Of a stretch of 64,000 bases of DNA, positions 38,237 through 49,027 are shown in pieces. Position 1 is the stretch's first letter; every line of letters begins with the position of its first letter. The position numbers were made by a program, and so were the translations under genes. The stretch covers positions 45,166 to 109,165 of the forward strand of contig CADAKQ010000009.1 of NCBI GenBank assembly GCA_902788555.1. Direction: 5' to 3'. The notes beneath the pieces were generated by a model. That model was not told the origin of the DNA, searched no databases, and was given only the letters and a program-made list of their open reading frames with translations. This stretch comes from an uncultured Lachnospiraceae bacterium. GTDB lineage: Bacteria; Bacillota; Clostridia; Lachnospirales; Lachnospiraceae.

Positions 38237-38554
38237 GTGGCAACAACAAAAATCAAAAAAGACGATCTTGTTAAAGTAATTGCCGGTAAGGATAAAGGCA
38301 AAGAGGGTAAGGTATTGGCAGTTGATACTAAGAATAATACAGTATTAGTTGAAGGTGTTAATATCGTTCATAAGCATAGTAAGCCAAGTATGCAGAATCA
38401 GCAGGGCGGAATTATAGATAAGGAAGCTCCTATTGATATATCTAATGTTATGTACCTTTACAAGGGTAAAACAGTTAGAGTAGGCTTCCAAGGCGAAAAG
38501 AAGGATAAAGTAAGAGTAGCCAAGGTTGACGGTAAGTTAGAAGTTATCGATTAG
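38237..38554 (+). CDS. rplX: 50S ribosomal protein L24
   Basis: KOW-domain 50S assembly initiator (I-A-G-K-D-K-G-K-E-G-K-V). 105 residues, GTG start after AGGAGGT. Confidence 0.97.
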   Translation: MATTKIKKDDLVKVIAGKDKGKEGKVLAVDTKNNTVLVEGVNIVHKHSKPSMQNQQGGIIDKEAPIDISNVMYLYKGKTVRVGFQGEKKDKVRVAKVDGKLEVID

Positions 38555-38581
38555 GAAGCATAGGAAAGGAGGCACAGGATT

Positions 38582-39121
38582 TTGAGCAGACTTAAAGATA
38601 TGTATAGCACCGAGATTAAGGATGCTATGATGAAGAAGTTCGGATATAAAAATGTTATGCAAATACCAAAGCTCGAGAAGATTGTTATCAACATGGGTGT
38701 TGGTGAAGCAAGAGAAAACGCTAAGGTTTTAGATTCAGCAGTTAAAGATTTGGAGACAATTACAGGTCAGAAGGCTGTTATTACACGTGCTAAGAAGTCA
38801 GTTGCAAACTTCAAGTTAAGAGAAGGTATGCCAATTGGCTGTAAGGTAACTTTAAGAGGTGAGAAGATGTATGAGTTTACAGACAGACTCGTAAACCTTG
38901 CGTTACCACGTGTACGTGACTTCAGAGGTGTCAACCCTGATGCATTTGACGGTAGAGGTAATTATGCATTAGGTATTAAGGAACAGCTTATTTTCCCTGA
39001 AATCGAGTACGATAAGGTTGATAAGGTAAGAGGTATGGATGTTATATTCGTAACTACTGCCGAAACAGACGAGGAAGCTCGTGAGTTATTAACACTTTTC
39101 GGTATGCCGTTTAAGAAGTAA
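38582..39121 (+). CDS. rplE: 50S ribosomal protein L5
   Basis: 5S rRNA-binding protein of the central protuberance. The block [16 protein letters not shown] is diagnostic. 179 residues. TTG start (38582) follows AAAGGAGG, an uncommon codon for this gene. Confidence 0.96.
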   Translation: MSRLKDMYSTEIKDAMMKKFGYKNVMQIPKLEKIVINMGVGEARENAKVLDSAVKDLETITGQKAVITRAKKSVANFKLREGMPIGCKVTLRGEKMYEFTDRLVNLALPRVRDFRGVNPDAFDGRGNYALGIKEQLIFPEIEYDKVDKVRGMDVIFVTTAETDEEARELLTLFGMPFKK

Positions 39122-39135
39122 GAGGAGGAATAATA

Positions 39136-39321
39136 ATGGCTAAAACAGCAATGAAGGTAAAACAGCAGCGCAAGCAGAAGTTTTCAACCAGAGAATATAC
39201 TCGTTGTAAAATATGCGGACGTCCACATTCTGTATTAAGAAAGTATGGAATTTGCAGAGTATGCTTCAGAGAATTGGCATACAAGGGACAGATACCGGGC
39301 GTTAAGAAGTCAAGCTGGTAA
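39136..39321 (+). CDS. rpsZ: 30S ribosomal protein S14, zinc-binding type
   Basis: 61-residue zinc form (C-K-I-C ... C-R-V-C knuckles), not the longer zinc-free paralogue that replaces it under zinc limitation in some bacteria. GAGGAGG upstream. Confidence 0.96.
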   Translation: MAKTAMKVKQQRKQKFSTREYTRCKICGRPHSVLRKYGICRVCFRELAYKGQIPGVKKSSW

Positions 39322-39346
39322 GATTAAATAAGGAGGCAAAAGAATT

Positions 39347-39748
39347 ATGTCAATGAGCGATCCAATTGCAGATATGCTTACAAGAATACGTAATGCAAAT
39401 ACTGCAAAACATGATACAGTAGATATACCGGCATCTAAAATGAAGCTGGCGATTGCGGATATTCTTCTTAAGGAAGGATATGTAAAGGCAGTTGACGTTA
39501 TAGAAGAGGGTAACTTTAAAACAATAAAGATTACACTTAAGTATGGTGCAGACAAGAATGAGAAAATTCTTACAGGTCTTAAGAGAATTTCTAAGCCTGG
39601 ACTTCGTGTATATGCATCAAAGGATAATCTTCCAAAGGTTCTTGGCGGTCTTGGAGTTGCAATTATATCAACTAACAAGGGTGTATTGACTGATAAGGAA
39701 GCAAGAAAAGAAAATGTTGGTGGAGAGGTACTTGCTTTTATTTGGTAG
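39347..39748 (+). CDS. rpsH: 30S ribosomal protein S8
   Basis: Central-domain 16S-binding protein. Start [17 protein letters not shown] is diagnostic. 133 residues. Confidence 0.97.
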   Translation: MSMSDPIADMLTRIRNANTAKHDTVDIPASKMKLAIADILLKEGYVKAVDVIEEGNFKTIKITLKYGADKNEKILTGLKRISKPGLRVYASKDNLPKVLGGLGVAIISTNKGVLTDKEARKENVGGEVLAFIW

Positions 39749-39787
39749 TAAGTACAGCTTCGGATAAATATTAAGGAGGACGGCGAA

Positions 39788-40327
39788 ATGTCACGTATCG
39801 GAAGAATGCCTATCGCTATACCTGCAGGTGTTTCAGTAGATATAGCAGAAAATAACAAGGTGACTGTAAAAGGCCCTAAGGGAACTCTTGAGAGAGTACT
39901 TCCTGCTGAGATGGAAATTTCAAAAGAGGGCGAAGAGATTGTTGTAAAGAGACCAAATGACTTGAAGAAGATGAAGTCATTACATGGACTTACAAGAACA
40001 CTCATTAATAACATGGTAATCGGTGTTACTGAAGGATATCAGAAGGTGCTTGAGGTAAACGGTGTAGGTTACAGAGCAGCTAAACAGGGTAACAAGCTTA
40101 ACCTTGCACTCGGATATTCACATCCTGTTGATATGACAGATCCTGAGGGAATAACTACAACAGTTGATGGTAACAAGATAATTGTAAGTGGTATAGATAA
40201 AGAAAAAGTTGGCCAATATGCTGCCGAAATCAGAGAGAAGAGAGCACCTGAGCCATATAAGGGCAAGGGTATCAAGTATGCTGATGAGGTTATAAGACGT
40301 AAAGTTGGTAAGACTGGTAAGAAATAA
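39788..40327 (+). CDS. rplF: 50S ribosomal protein L6
   Basis: 50S protein near the factor-binding site. Start [15 protein letters not shown] and end block [11 protein letters not shown] are diagnostic. 179 residues. Confidence 0.97.
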   Translation: MSRIGRMPIAIPAGVSVDIAENNKVTVKGPKGTLERVLPAEMEISKEGEEIVVKRPNDLKKMKSLHGLTRTLINNMVIGVTEGYQKVLEVNGVGYRAAKQGNKLNLALGYSHPVDMTDPEGITTTVDGNKIIVSGIDKEKVGQYAAEIREKRAPEPYKGKGIKYADEVIRRKVGKTGKK

Positions 40328-40344
40328 TTAAGGGAGTGAAAAAG

Positions 40345-40713
40345 ATGATTAAGAAAGAATCAAGAAGTGCTATTCGTACTAAAAAACATTTAAAGATTCG
40401 TAACCGTTTTAACGGCACTGCTGAAAGACCAAGACTTGCTGTATTCAGAAGTAATAATCATATGTACGCCCAAATTATTGATGATACAGTAGGAAACACT
40501 TTAGTGTCAGCTTCAACAGTACAAAAGGATGTTAAGGATCAGTTAGAGAAGACAAATGATGTTGCTGCAGCAGCTTACTTGGGACAGGTAATCGCTAAGA
40601 AAGCACTTGATGCAGGCATCAAGGAGGTTGTCTTTGACAGAGGCGGCTTTATATATCAGGGTAAGATTAAGGCTTTGGCAGATGCAGCAAGAGAAGCAGG
40701 CCTGGAATTCTAA
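40345..40713 (+). CDS. rplR: 50S ribosomal protein L18
   Basis: 5S rRNA-binding protein. 122 residues when started at ATG 40345, 8 nt after AGGGAG. The GTG at 40336 is inside that ribosome binding site and is rejected. Core [12 protein letters not shown] is diagnostic. Confidence 0.95.
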   Translation: MIKKESRSAIRTKKHLKIRNRFNGTAERPRLAVFRSNNHMYAQIIDDTVGNTLVSASTVQKDVKDQLEKTNDVAAAAYLGQVIAKKALDAGIKEVVFDRGGFIYQGKIKALADAAREAGLEF

Positions 40714-40731
40714 TAAAGGAGGAAAATTTCT

Positions 40732-41241
40732 ATGAAGCATGAAATAATAGATGCCAGCAAGTTAGAATTAGAAGAGCAGGTTGTTAATATCAAGCGTGTT
40801 ACTAAGGTTGTTAAAGGTGGACGTAACATGAGATTTGCTGCTCTTGTAGTTGTTGGTGATAAGAACGGCCACATCGGTGCAGGTGTTGGCAAGGCAACAG
40901 AAATTCCTGAAGCTATCCGCAAGGGAAAAGAAGATGCAATCAAGAAGTTAGTAAAAGTAAATATAAATGAAAACGGAAGTATACCGTATGACTGGACAGG
41001 AGAGTTTGGCAGTGCAAGAGTATTGCTTAAGTCATCTCCTGAAGGTACAGGTATCATCGCAGGTGGTCCTGCTCGTTCAGTGCTTGAGCTTGCCGGATAC
41101 AAGAATATCCGTACAAAGTCCTTAGGTTCAAATAATAAGCAGAACGTTGTTCTTGCTACAATCGAAGGCCTTTCAAAGATTAAGTCACCTGAGGAAGTAG
41201 CTAGACTCCGTGGTAAGTCATTAGACGAGATCATGGGCTAA
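40732..41241 (+). CDS. rpsE: 30S ribosomal protein S5
   Basis: Decoding-fidelity protein. [13 protein letters not shown] and the block V-G-D-K-N-G-H-I-G are diagnostic. 169 residues. Confidence 0.97.
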   Translation: MKHEIIDASKLELEEQVVNIKRVTKVVKGGRNMRFAALVVVGDKNGHIGAGVGKATEIPEAIRKGKEDAIKKLVKVNINENGSIPYDWTGEFGSARVLLKSSPEGTGIIAGGPARSVLELAGYKNIRTKSLGSNNKQNVVLATIEGLSKIKSPEEVARLRGKSLDEIMG

Positions 41242-41254
41242 GGAGGGAATTGAG

Positions 41255-41437
41255 ATGGCAGATAAGGTTAAAGTTACATTAATTAAATCACCTATTGGTG
41301 CTATTCCAAAGCATAGAGCTACTGTAAAAGCATTAGGTCTTAACAAGATGCATAAGACTGTTGAGTTACCTAACAATGCAGCAACTCAGGGAATGGTAAA
41401 ACAGGTTAGACATTTAGTAAAAGTTGAAGAGGCTTAA
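41255..41437 (+). CDS. rpmD: 50S ribosomal protein L30
   Basis: 60-residue 50S protein. Block V-T-L-I-K-S-P-I-G ... L-G-L-N-K-M-H-K-T is diagnostic. Confidence 0.96.
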   Translation: MADKVKVTLIKSPIGAIPKHRATVKALGLNKMHKTVELPNNAATQGMVKQVRHLVKVEEA

Positions 41438-41466
41438 GAAATTATATTGAAAAAGGAGGTAAAGTC

Positions 41467-41907
41467 ATGGATTTATCAAGTTTAAAGCCGGCTGAAGGCG
41501 CAACAAAGAGCGATAACTTCAGAAGAGGCCGTGGACATGGTTCAGGAAATGGCAAGACCGCAGGTAAAGGACATAAAGGTCAGAAAGCACGTTCAGGTGC
41601 ACCAAGACCCGGTTTTGAAGGTGGACAGATGCCACTTTATAGAAGAATTCCTAAGAGAGGTTTCAAGTGCAGAAATCATAAGGAAATCGTTGCTATCAAT
41701 GTTTCAGCTCTTGAGAGATTTGAGGATGGTTCAGAGGTAACTGTTGCAACTCTTATTGAAGCAGGTATTGTTAAGAATGCAAGAGATGGAGTTAAGATAT
41801 TAGGAAATGGAGAATTAACTAAGAAGCTTACTGTTAAGGTTGATGCATGCAGTAAGGCAGCAGAGGAGAAGATTACTGCTCTTGGCGGAAAAGTTGAGGT
41901 GATTTAG
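41467..41907 (+). CDS. rplO: 50S ribosomal protein L15
   Basis: Late-assembly 50S protein. The Gly/Arg-rich N-terminal block ([12 protein letters not shown]) is diagnostic. 146 residues; secY starts 2 nt after its stop codon. Confidence 0.97.
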   Translation: MDLSSLKPAEGATKSDNFRRGRGHGSGNGKTAGKGHKGQKARSGAPRPGFEGGQMPLYRRIPKRGFKCRNHKEIVAINVSALERFEDGSEVTVATLIEAGIVKNARDGVKILGNGELTKKLTVKVDACSKAAEEKITALGGKVEVI

Positions 41908-41908
41908 T

Positions 41909-43222
41909 ATGTTCAAAACCTTAAGTAATGCTCTTAAAGTTAAGGAAATACGAAATGGCTTGTTATTTACGCTTCTTATACTTGTAGTTATAAGACTTGG
42001 CTGTCTTATACCGGTGCCGGGTCTTAATACTCAGGCTGTTAAGGAATATCTTGAAGGTGCACTTGGAGATGCTAACAGCTTTTTAAGCTCATTTACGGGT
42101 GGTTCATTTACGCAGATGTCAATATTTGCACTTAATGTTACACCATATATTACTTCTTCCATCATAATACAGCTTCTTACCATAGCTATTCCGGCTTTGG
42201 AAGAGATGCAGAAGGATGGAGAGGATGGTCGTAAGAAGATAACTGCAATTACAAGATATGTAACAATTCTTCTTGCAGTAATCGAGAGCTTAGGTCTTTG
42301 CATAGGCTTTGACAGAGGAAACTATCTTACAATAACAGGAGTGCTTGGATATCTTGTAATCATCATTACACTTACAACAGGAAGTACCTTTGTAATGTGG
42401 CTTGGTGAAAAGGTTACGGATTATGGTGTGGGAAATGGTATTTCAATCATTCTTCTTATAAACATCGTATCCAGAATGCCAAGTGATTTCTATGACCTTT
42501 ATCTTAAGTTCGTAAAGGGCAAGGATACTGTTAATATGGTAATCGCCATAGCAATAGTTGCTGCTGTTATCATAATAACTGTTGCACTTGTTGTATTATT
42601 ACAGGATGGTGAAAGAAAAATACCTGTGCAGTATGCACAGAAGGTTCAGGGAAGACGTATGGTTGGTGGAAGAGGAAGCCACATACCGCTTAAGGTAAAT
42701 ACCTCAGGTGTTATCCCAATCATCTTTGCATCATCACTTTTGTCGGTTCCTGCTGTAATTGTTAATTTGTTCAATATTAAGACAAATACAACATGGGCAA
42801 AGATAATGCAGGGAATGAACTCAAACTACTGGTTTAACAAGGCGTATCCTTGGGCAAGTATCGGACTTATAGTATATATCCTCTTAGTATTCTTCTTCGC
42901 ATACTTCTATACATCGGTAACCTTTAATCCGATGGAGGTAGCGAACAACATGAAGAGAGGCGGAGGCTTTATACCCGGTATAAGACCAGGTAAGCCAACA
43001 CAGGATTACCTTAATAAAATACTTAACTATATAGTTTTCATCGGTGCAGTCGGACTTATAATTGTAGCTATGATACCTATATTCTTCAACGGAATGTTTG
43101 GTGCGAATGTTTCTTTCGGAGGAACGTCACTCATCATTATCGTAGGTGTTATTATAGAAACAATTAAGCAGATTGAATCAAAGATGATAGTAAGGAACTA
43201 TTCCGGTTTCTTATCAGATTAG
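41909..43222 (+). CDS. secY: Protein translocase channel SecY
   Basis: Central pore of the Sec translocon with ten membrane helices. Visible signatures: L-G-C-L-I-P-V-P-G near residue 30 and the basic cytoplasmic loop R-R-M-V-G-G-R-G-S-H-I-P-L. Length 437 fits. Exports, among others, the secreted proteins encoded at 49-63 kb. Confidence 0.97.
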   Translation: MFKTLSNALKVKEIRNGLLFTLLILVVIRLGCLIPVPGLNTQAVKEYLEGALGDANSFLSSFTGGSFTQMSIFALNVTPYITSSIIIQLLTIAIPALEEMQKDGEDGRKKITAITRYVTILLAVIESLGLCIGFDRGNYLTITGVLGYLVIIITLTTGSTFVMWLGEKVTDYGVGNGISIILLINIVSRMPSDFYDLYLKFVKGKDTVNMVIAIAIVAAVIIITVALVVLLQDGERKIPVQYAQKVQGRRMVGGRGSHIPLKVNTSGVIPIIFASSLLSVPAVIVNLFNIKTNTTWAKIMQGMNSNYWFNKAYPWASIGLIVYILLVFFFAYFYTSVTFNPMEVANNMKRGGGFIPGIRPGKPTQDYLNKILNYIVFIGAVGLIIVAMIPIFFNGMFGANVSFGGTSLIIIVGVIIETIKQIESKMIVRNYSGFLSD

Positions 43223-43230
43223 TATAATAT

Positions 43231-43271
43231 AGGAAATAAGGAGTGTATCATTTTGATACATTCCTATTCCT
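43231..43271 (+). terminator. Hairpin after secY
   Basis: Inverted repeat around GGAGTGTATC / GATACATTCC with outer AGGAA/TTCCT pairs. There is no U-run, so partial termination or RNA processing is as likely as a true terminator. Confidence 0.4.
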
Positions 43272-43364
43272 GATTATAGACGAATATGAAAAATCGAGTG
43301 TATAATTGAATTATTTATTAAGATATATAAATTTGATTAATATTTCTCATTTATTGAGAATTGA

Positions 43365-44060
<696 letters not shown>

Positions 44061-44064
44061 TGAC

Positions 44065-44832
44065 ATGGCTATAATAATTAAATCACATAGAGAAATAGAC
44101 CTGATGAGAGAGGCAGGAAGAATTCTTGCTTTAACACATGAGGAAATGAAGAAGGCGGTTAGACCCGGAATATCCACCTATGAGCTTAATAAAATAGGGG
44201 AAGACGTAATAAGAAGCTACGGCTGCATACCTTCATTTCTTGATTACAATGGTTATCCTGCTTCAATATGTATATCCGTAAATGATGAGGTCGTTCACGG
44301 AATACCTTCAAAGCACAGAATCCTTCAGGAAGGCGATATTGTCAGTCTTGATGCCGGAGTAATATATGAAGGATATCATTCGGATTCGGCCAGAACTTAT
44401 CCGGTAGGTAAGATAAGCGACAAGGCTGCAGATCTGATTAAGACAACCAAGGAGAGCTTCTTTGAAGCACTTAAGGTTTGTAAGGAAGGTAATCATATAA
44501 ATGATATATCCATGGCGGTATATGATTATATAACAGCAAGAGGTTATTCGGCAGTAGAAGATTTGGTTGGACACGGTGTCGGAGCAAATCTTCATGAGGC
44601 ACCGGAGGTACCAAACTTCCCACGAGGAAGAAAAGGACCTAAGCTTAAGGCAGGAATGACCATAGCGATTGAACCTATGATTAACATAGGAACTCATGAG
44701 GTAGAATGGCTTGATGATGATTGGACAGTAGTTACTGCTGATGGTGAGCTTTCAGCACATTATGAGAATACAATTCTTATAACTGACGGTGAGCCTGAGA
44801 TTTTATCCAGAGCAGAAGGAATTGATTTGTAG
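44065..44832 (+). CDS. map: Methionine aminopeptidase type I
   Basis: Removes the initiator methionine. Metal ligands sit in L-D-A-G, H-S-D-S-A-R, G-H-G-V-G, and the Glu-containing I-E-P-M and Y-E-N-T blocks. 255 residues. Four bases after adk. Confidence 0.96.
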   Translation: MAIIIKSHREIDLMREAGRILALTHEEMKKAVRPGISTYELNKIGEDVIRSYGCIPSFLDYNGYPASICISVNDEVVHGIPSKHRILQEGDIVSLDAGVIYEGYHSDSARTYPVGKISDKAADLIKTTKESFFEALKVCKEGNHINDISMAVYDYITARGYSAVEDLVGHGVGANLHEAPEVPNFPRGRKGPKLKAGMTIAIEPMINIGTHEVEWLDDDWTVVTADGELSAHYENTILITDGEPEILSRAEGIDL

Positions 44833-44855
44833 AAATATATTAGGAGGGTTTATTT

Positions 44856-45074
44856 ATGCCAAAGGCAGATGAAATCGAAATGGAAGGTGTTGTACTTGAA
44901 AAGCTTCCAAATGCAATGTTTCAGGTAGAACTTGAAAACGGACTTAAGGTATTAGCACATATAAGTGGAAAACTCAGAATGAACTACATTAAGATTCTTC
45001 CGGGAGATAAGGTAACTGTTGTTCTTTCTCCTTATGATTTGACAAAGGGACGAATCACATGGAGAGCAAAATAA
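44856..45074 (+). CDS. infA: Translation initiation factor IF-1
   Basis: 72-residue OB-fold factor that binds the 30S A site. Block [14 protein letters not shown] and end [11 protein letters not shown] are diagnostic. TTAGGAGG ribosome binding site. Confidence 0.97.
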   Translation: MPKADEIEMEGVVLEKLPNAMFQVELENGLKVLAHISGKLRMNYIKILPGDKVTVVLSPYDLTKGRITWRAK

Positions 45075-45091
45075 ATTTGTTAAAAAATTGC

Positions 45092-45120
45092 TTGCAAATT
45101 GTAATAAAGGATGATAGAAT
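45092..45120 (+). promoter_or_regulatory. Internal promoter before rpmJ
   Basis: TTGCAA (45092-45097), 17-nt spacer, TAGAAT (45115-45120). It lies between infA and rpmJ and could boost the alpha-operon part. Confidence 0.6.
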
Positions 45121-45160
45121 ATCAATTTGTAGCGGACTTTTTTGAAAGGAGTGCATTTTA

Positions 45161-45274
45161 ATGAAGGTTAGAGCATCAGTTAAACCGATTTGCGATAAGT
45201 GCAAAGTCATTAAAAGAAAAGGCAGTATTAGAATAATCTGCGAAAATCCAAAGCACAAACAGCGTCAGGGATAA
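45161..45274 (+). CDS. rpmJ: 50S ribosomal protein L36
   Basis: 37-residue zinc-finger 50S protein ([20 protein letters not shown], then C and H ligands ending H-K-Q-R-Q-G). AAAGGAG precedes the ATG. Confidence 0.96.
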   Translation: MKVRASVKPICDKCKVIKRKGSIRIICENPKHKQRQG

Positions 45275-45290
45275 TTGACTGACACATTAC

Positions 45291-45376
45291 GTTAGAACAA
45301 GGTATCTAAGATGATAGCCCATCTGCAACTATACCTTGTATTTGTGCGTGTAATACTTTAGGTATTATATTCTAAC
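45291..45376 (+). promoter_or_regulatory. Structured leader of the rpsM operon
   Basis: A three-way-junction-like fold. The outer helix is GTTAGAA/TTCTAAC (45291-45297 / 45370-45376). Arm one is ACAAGGTAT/ATACCTTGT (45297-45305 / 45331-45339), with an inner AGATG/CATCT stem. Arm two is TAATAC/GTATTA (45351-45356 / 45362-45367). It lies in a 283-bp gap before rpsM. S4-type autoregulation of this operon is known elsewhere; a link here is inferred. Confidence 0.5.
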
Positions 45377-45557
45377 TTAGAAAGCGGCTGTAGCATTTTA
45401 TAAATGCTAATTAATTATAATAAGTAGTTATACCTTTTTGTATCGGGTATGCATTTCACCTCTTATATTATTTAAGAGATACTTTGGGGCAAATAAGGTA
45501 TGTGGGTTGATTTTATCAACATGTAAGAGAAGTTAAATTTTACGGAGGTAATTTAGA

Positions 45558-45926
45558 ATGGCTCGTATTTCAGGTGTTGATTTACCAAGAGACAAGCGAA
45601 TCGAGATTGGACTTACTTATATCTATGGTATAGGTAGAGCTTCAGCAACAAGAATTCTTAAAGAAGCAAAAGTTAATCCTGATACAAGAGTTCGTGATTT
45701 AACTGATGATGAGGTTAAAAGACTCAGTGAGGTTATTAACGAGACTCAGGTTGTAGAGGGTGATTTACGTAGAGAGATAGCTCTTAACATCAAGCGTTTA
45801 CAGGAAATCGGATGCTATCGCGGTATCCGTCACAGAAAGGGACTTCCTGTTCGTGGTCAGAAGACTAAGACGAATGCGAGAACACGTAAGGGTCCTAAGA
45901 AGACAGTAGCAAATAAGAAGAAATAA
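45558..45926 (+). CDS. rpsM: 30S ribosomal protein S13
   Basis: 30S head protein making intersubunit bridges. Start [19 protein letters not shown] is diagnostic. 122 residues, basic C-terminal tail. Confidence 0.97.
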   Translation: MARISGVDLPRDKRIEIGLTYIYGIGRASATRILKEAKVNPDTRVRDLTDDEVKRLSEVINETQVVEGDLRREIALNIKRLQEIGCYRGIRHRKGLPVRGQKTKTNARTRKGPKKTVANKKK

Positions 45927-45984
45927 TTGCAGTCCACGATAGATAGTCGCGGAAGTTATAGAATAACCAGGGAGGTTTAGGTTA

Positions 45985-46383
45985 ATGGCTAAGAAAGTTA
46001 CTACTAAAAAAGTGGCTAAGAAGCGTGTCAGAAAGAACGTTGAGCGTGGACAGGCACATATTCAGTCATCTTTCAATAATACAATTGTTACATTAACAGA
46101 TGCCGAGGGTAATGCATTATCTTGGGCAAGTGCAGGAGGACTTGGCTTCAGAGGTTCAAGAAAGTCTACTCCTTATGCTGCACAGATGGCAGCAGAGACT
46201 GCTGCAAAGGCAGCTTTACCATATGGATTGAAGACTATTGACGTAATGGTTAAGGGTCCGGGTTCAGGCAGAGAGGCTGCTATTCGTGCGCTTTCAGCAA
46301 GCGGACTTGAGGTTGTAAGTATAAAGGATGTTACACCTGTTCCACATAACGGATGTCGTCCGCCAAAAAGAAGAAGAGTCTAA
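45985..46383 (+). CDS. rpsK: 30S ribosomal protein S11
   Basis: 30S platform protein. Blocks [13 protein letters not shown] and the end [11 protein letters not shown] are diagnostic. 132 residues. Confidence 0.97.
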   Translation: MAKKVTTKKVAKKRVRKNVERGQAHIQSSFNNTIVTLTDAEGNALSWASAGGLGFRGSRKSTPYAAQMAAETAAKAALPYGLKTIDVMVKGPGSGREAAIRALSASGLEVVSIKDVTPVPHNGCRPPKRRRV

Positions 46384-46400
46384 TAAGGAGGTACAAGGAA

Positions 46401-46994
46401 ATGGCAGTAGATAGAACCCCAGTTCTTAAGAGATGCAGATCTTTGGGTATGGAGCCAATGTATCTCGGTGTAAATAAGAAGTCAAAGAGAAAATTAACAA
46501 GAGCAAATAGAAAAGTAAGTGAGTACGGTATGCAGCTTCGTGAGAAGCAGAAGGCTAAGTTCATCTATGGTATGCTTGAGAAGCCTTTCCGTAACTTATA
46601 TAACAAGGCAGAGAGAATGCCGGGTCTTACAGGTCCGAATCTTATGATTTTACTTGAGTCAAGACTTGACAATATCGTATTCCGTATGGGATTTGCCAGA
46701 ACAAGACGTGAGGCAAGACAGATAGTTGACCACAAGCACGTGCTTGTAAACGGCAAGTGTGTAAATATCCCTTCATACAGAGTAAGTGCCGGTGATAAAA
46801 TTGAGATAAGAGAAAAGAGTAAATCTTTACAGAGATATAAGGATATCGTTGAGGCAAATGCAGGACATACAGTTCCGGGTTGGCTTGAGTCAGATCTTGA
46901 AACATTAAGCGGAACAGTAGTTGAGACTCCTCTTAGAGAGCAGATTGATGTTCCTGTAAATGAAACCCTTATCGTCGAGTTATATTCAAAGTAA
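46401..46994 (+). CDS. rpsD: 30S ribosomal protein S4
   Basis: Primary 16S-binding protein and translational repressor of its operon in several bacteria. 197 residues with an S4 domain ([12 protein letters not shown]). ATG 46401 after AAGGAGG; the frame from 46353 overlaps rpsK and is rejected. Placed inside the operon rather than alone as in B. subtilis. Confidence 0.96.
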   Translation: MAVDRTPVLKRCRSLGMEPMYLGVNKKSKRKLTRANRKVSEYGMQLREKQKAKFIYGMLEKPFRNLYNKAERMPGLTGPNLMILLESRLDNIVFRMGFARTRREARQIVDHKHVLVNGKCVNIPSYRVSAGDKIEIREKSKSLQRYKDIVEANAGHTVPGWLESDLETLSGTVVETPLREQIDVPVNETLIVELYSK

Positions 46995-47043
46995 AAATAA
47001 GAAGTAACTTAGTACACCGGTTATCTAAAAGGAGGGTTATATA

Positions 47044-48000
47044 GTGTTTGAGTTTGAAAAACCAAGAATTGAAATCGCAGAGATTTCTGAGGACAACAAA
47101 TTCGGAAGGTTTGTAGTAGAGCCTTTGGAGAGAGGCTATGGTACAACACTTGGTAATTCATTAAGAAGAATCATGTTATCTTCATTACCGGGAACAGCAG
47201 TAAGCATGATTAAGATTAAAGGTGTTTTACATGAATTTTCTTCAATTCCGGGCGTGAAGGAAGATGTTACCGAAATCGTGATGAACATAAAGAATCTCTG
47301 TATAAAGAATAATGGTTCTTTAAACGAGGTTAAGTCAGCTTATATAGACGCAGTAGGTGATACGGTTGTTACAGCCGGAGATATTCAGGTTGATGGTGAC
47401 ATAGAGATACTTAATCCTGAGCTTGTAATTGCAAACCTAAGCGGTGCGGATGCAAAGCTTGAAATGGAACTTACAATTACCAATGGCAGGGGATATGTCG
47501 GAGCAGATAAGAATAAGGGCATTGATTCATCTATTGATGCGATAGCTGTAGATTCAATCTATACTCCTGTTGAACGTGTAAACCTTACAGTTGAAAATAC
47601 TCGTGTAGGTCAGATTACCGATTATGACAAGCTTACGCTTGACGTATTTACAAACGGTACACTTGCACCGGATGAGGCAGTCAGCCTTGCTGCAAAGGTA
47701 TTAAGCGAGCACTTAAATCTTTTCATTGATTTATCGGAAAATGCCAAGACTGTAGATGTTATGGTTGAAAAGACTGATGATGAAAAGGAAAAGGTTCTTG
47801 AGATGAATATAGATGAGCTTGAACTTTCAGTTCGTTCTTATAATTGTCTTAAGAGGGCAGGAATTAATACTGTTGAAGAATTAACTAACAAGACTTCAGA
47901 GGATATGATGAAGGTACGTAATCTTGGTCGTAAATCTCTTGAAGAGGTTTTAGCAAAGCTTAAGGAATTAGGATTATCCCTTAAGTCAGATGATGAGTAA
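47044..48000 (+). CDS. rpoA: RNA polymerase alpha subunit
   Basis: Assembly platform of RNA polymerase. N-terminal domain block [12 protein letters not shown] and C-terminal DNA/activator-binding domain ([13 protein letters not shown]) are complete. 318 residues. GTG start after AAAGGAGG. Confidence 0.97.
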   Translation: MFEFEKPRIEIAEISEDNKFGRFVVEPLERGYGTTLGNSLRRIMLSSLPGTAVSMIKIKGVLHEFSSIPGVKEDVTEIVMNIKNLCIKNNGSLNEVKSAYIDAVGDTVVTAGDIQVDGDIEILNPELVIANLSGADAKLEMELTITNGRGYVGADKNKGIDSSIDAIAVDSIYTPVERVNLTVENTRVGQITDYDKLTLDVFTNGTLAPDEAVSLAAKVLSEHLNLFIDLSENAKTVDVMVEKTDDEKEKVLEMNIDELELSVRSYNCLKRAGINTVEELTNKTSEDMMKVRNLGRKSLEEVLAKLKELGLSLKSDDE

Positions 48001-48077
48001 ATCTCATCTTATTACCACTCACGCCGAATAATAGTAAGCACAGTGAAGACCCGGCCACGGGTAAGGAGGAAATAAAA

Positions 48078-48626
48078 ATGGCAATGTATAGAAAACTTGG
48101 AAAGAAAGCCGATCAGAGAAAGGCTTTACTTCGTAATCAGGTAACACAGTTAATATATCATGGCAAGATTGAAACTACCGAGGCAAGAGCTAAGGAAGTA
48201 AGAAAGATTGCCGAGCATCTTATCACTTTAGCTGTTAAGGAAAAGGATAACTATGATGAGGTTACCGTAACTGCTAAGGTTGCAAAGAAGGATAAGGATG
48301 GCAAGAGAATCAAAGAAACTATCGAGGTTGATGGAAAGAAAAAGAAGATAACCCAGTATGATGAGGTAGAAAAGACCATCAAGAAGGATCAGCCATCAAG
48401 ACTTCATGCAAGAAGACAGATGCTTCAGATTTTATATCCTGTTGTTGAGGTACCGGCAGATGCTGCGGGTAAGAAGGCAGGTACTAAGAAGGTTGATTTA
48501 ACTGCAAAGTTATTTGACGAATATGGTACTAAGTATGCAGGTCGTAACGGTGGTTACACCAGAATCGTAAAGATTGGTGAGCGTCGTGGCGATGGAGCAA
48601 TGAAGGTTATACTTGAGCTCGTATAA
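48078..48626 (+). CDS. rplQ: 50S ribosomal protein L17 with a long insertion
   Basis: Tunnel-exit 50S protein. The core is clear at both ends (M-Y-R-K-L-G-K-K-A-D-Q-R, and G-G-Y-T-R-I-V-K-I-G-E-R-R-G-D-G-A). It is 182 residues against about 115-120 in B. subtilis. The extra ~45 residues (about 55-103) are Lys/Asp/Glu-rich, before S-R-L-H-A-R-R-Q-M. A further short extension is near 130-142. Last gene of the ribosomal run; a strong terminator follows. Confidence 0.95.
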   Translation: MAMYRKLGKKADQRKALLRNQVTQLIYHGKIETTEARAKEVRKIAEHLITLAVKEKDNYDEVTVTAKVAKKDKDGKRIKETIEVDGKKKKITQYDEVEKTIKKDQPSRLHARRQMLQILYPVVEVPADAAGKKAGTKKVDLTAKLFDEYGTKYAGRNGGYTRIVKIGERRGDGAMKVILELV

Positions 48627-48656
48627 GCATACAGACAATATATGATAAAGGTTTTT

Positions 48657-48687
48657 AAAGGGAGTCACGGGCTGTGGCTCCCTTTTG
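48657..48687 (+). terminator. Terminator of the ribosomal super-operon
   Basis: 12-bp stem AAAGGGAGTCAC / GTGGCTCCCTTT (one T-G pair), 5-nt loop, T-run following. Confidence 0.9.
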
Positions 48688-48697
48688 ATTGTGTAGG

Positions 48698-48976
48698 GTC
48701 GGCTGAATTTGCAGGGTATAACTGCTTGGATTAAGGTATTGATGGCGCATAAAAATATACAGGTATATCAAGGACGCGCTCTCGCTCGTGCTCGACGCAG
48801 GCTCACTAACCTCAATAAAATAGGATATTATCTGTTTTGCATAAATGCAATCAGCTAATATCCTATTTTATTTCGCTAAGTGAGCGCGTCTCACAACGGT
48901 CCTTTTATATACCTGTATATTTTTATGCGCCAATTAAAATTGTCTAATCAAGCAGTTATACCCATATTCAGCCGAC
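48698..48976. repeat. 279-bp nested imperfect palindrome
   Basis: Perfect arms fall in register: 11 bp (48698-48708 / 48966-48976), 15 bp (48714-48728 / 48949-48963), 25 bp (48744-48768 / 48907-48931), 7 bp (48801-48807 / 48879-48885) and 17 bp (48814-48830 / 48856-48872). The apical loop contains TTGCAT-AA-ATGCAA. It has no gene. The shape fits a MITE-like or other foldback element; no target duplication was recognised. Confidence 0.8.
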
Positions 48977-49027
48977 ACGCTGCGCGTGAATATAGAAAAA
49001 ATCTTGTAAAGTTATTTGATAAAAAGT

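Noticed and set aside
39310-40014. 234-codon minus-strand frame under rpsZ-rpsH-rplF
   Set aside because: Antisense shadow of three certain ribosomal genes.
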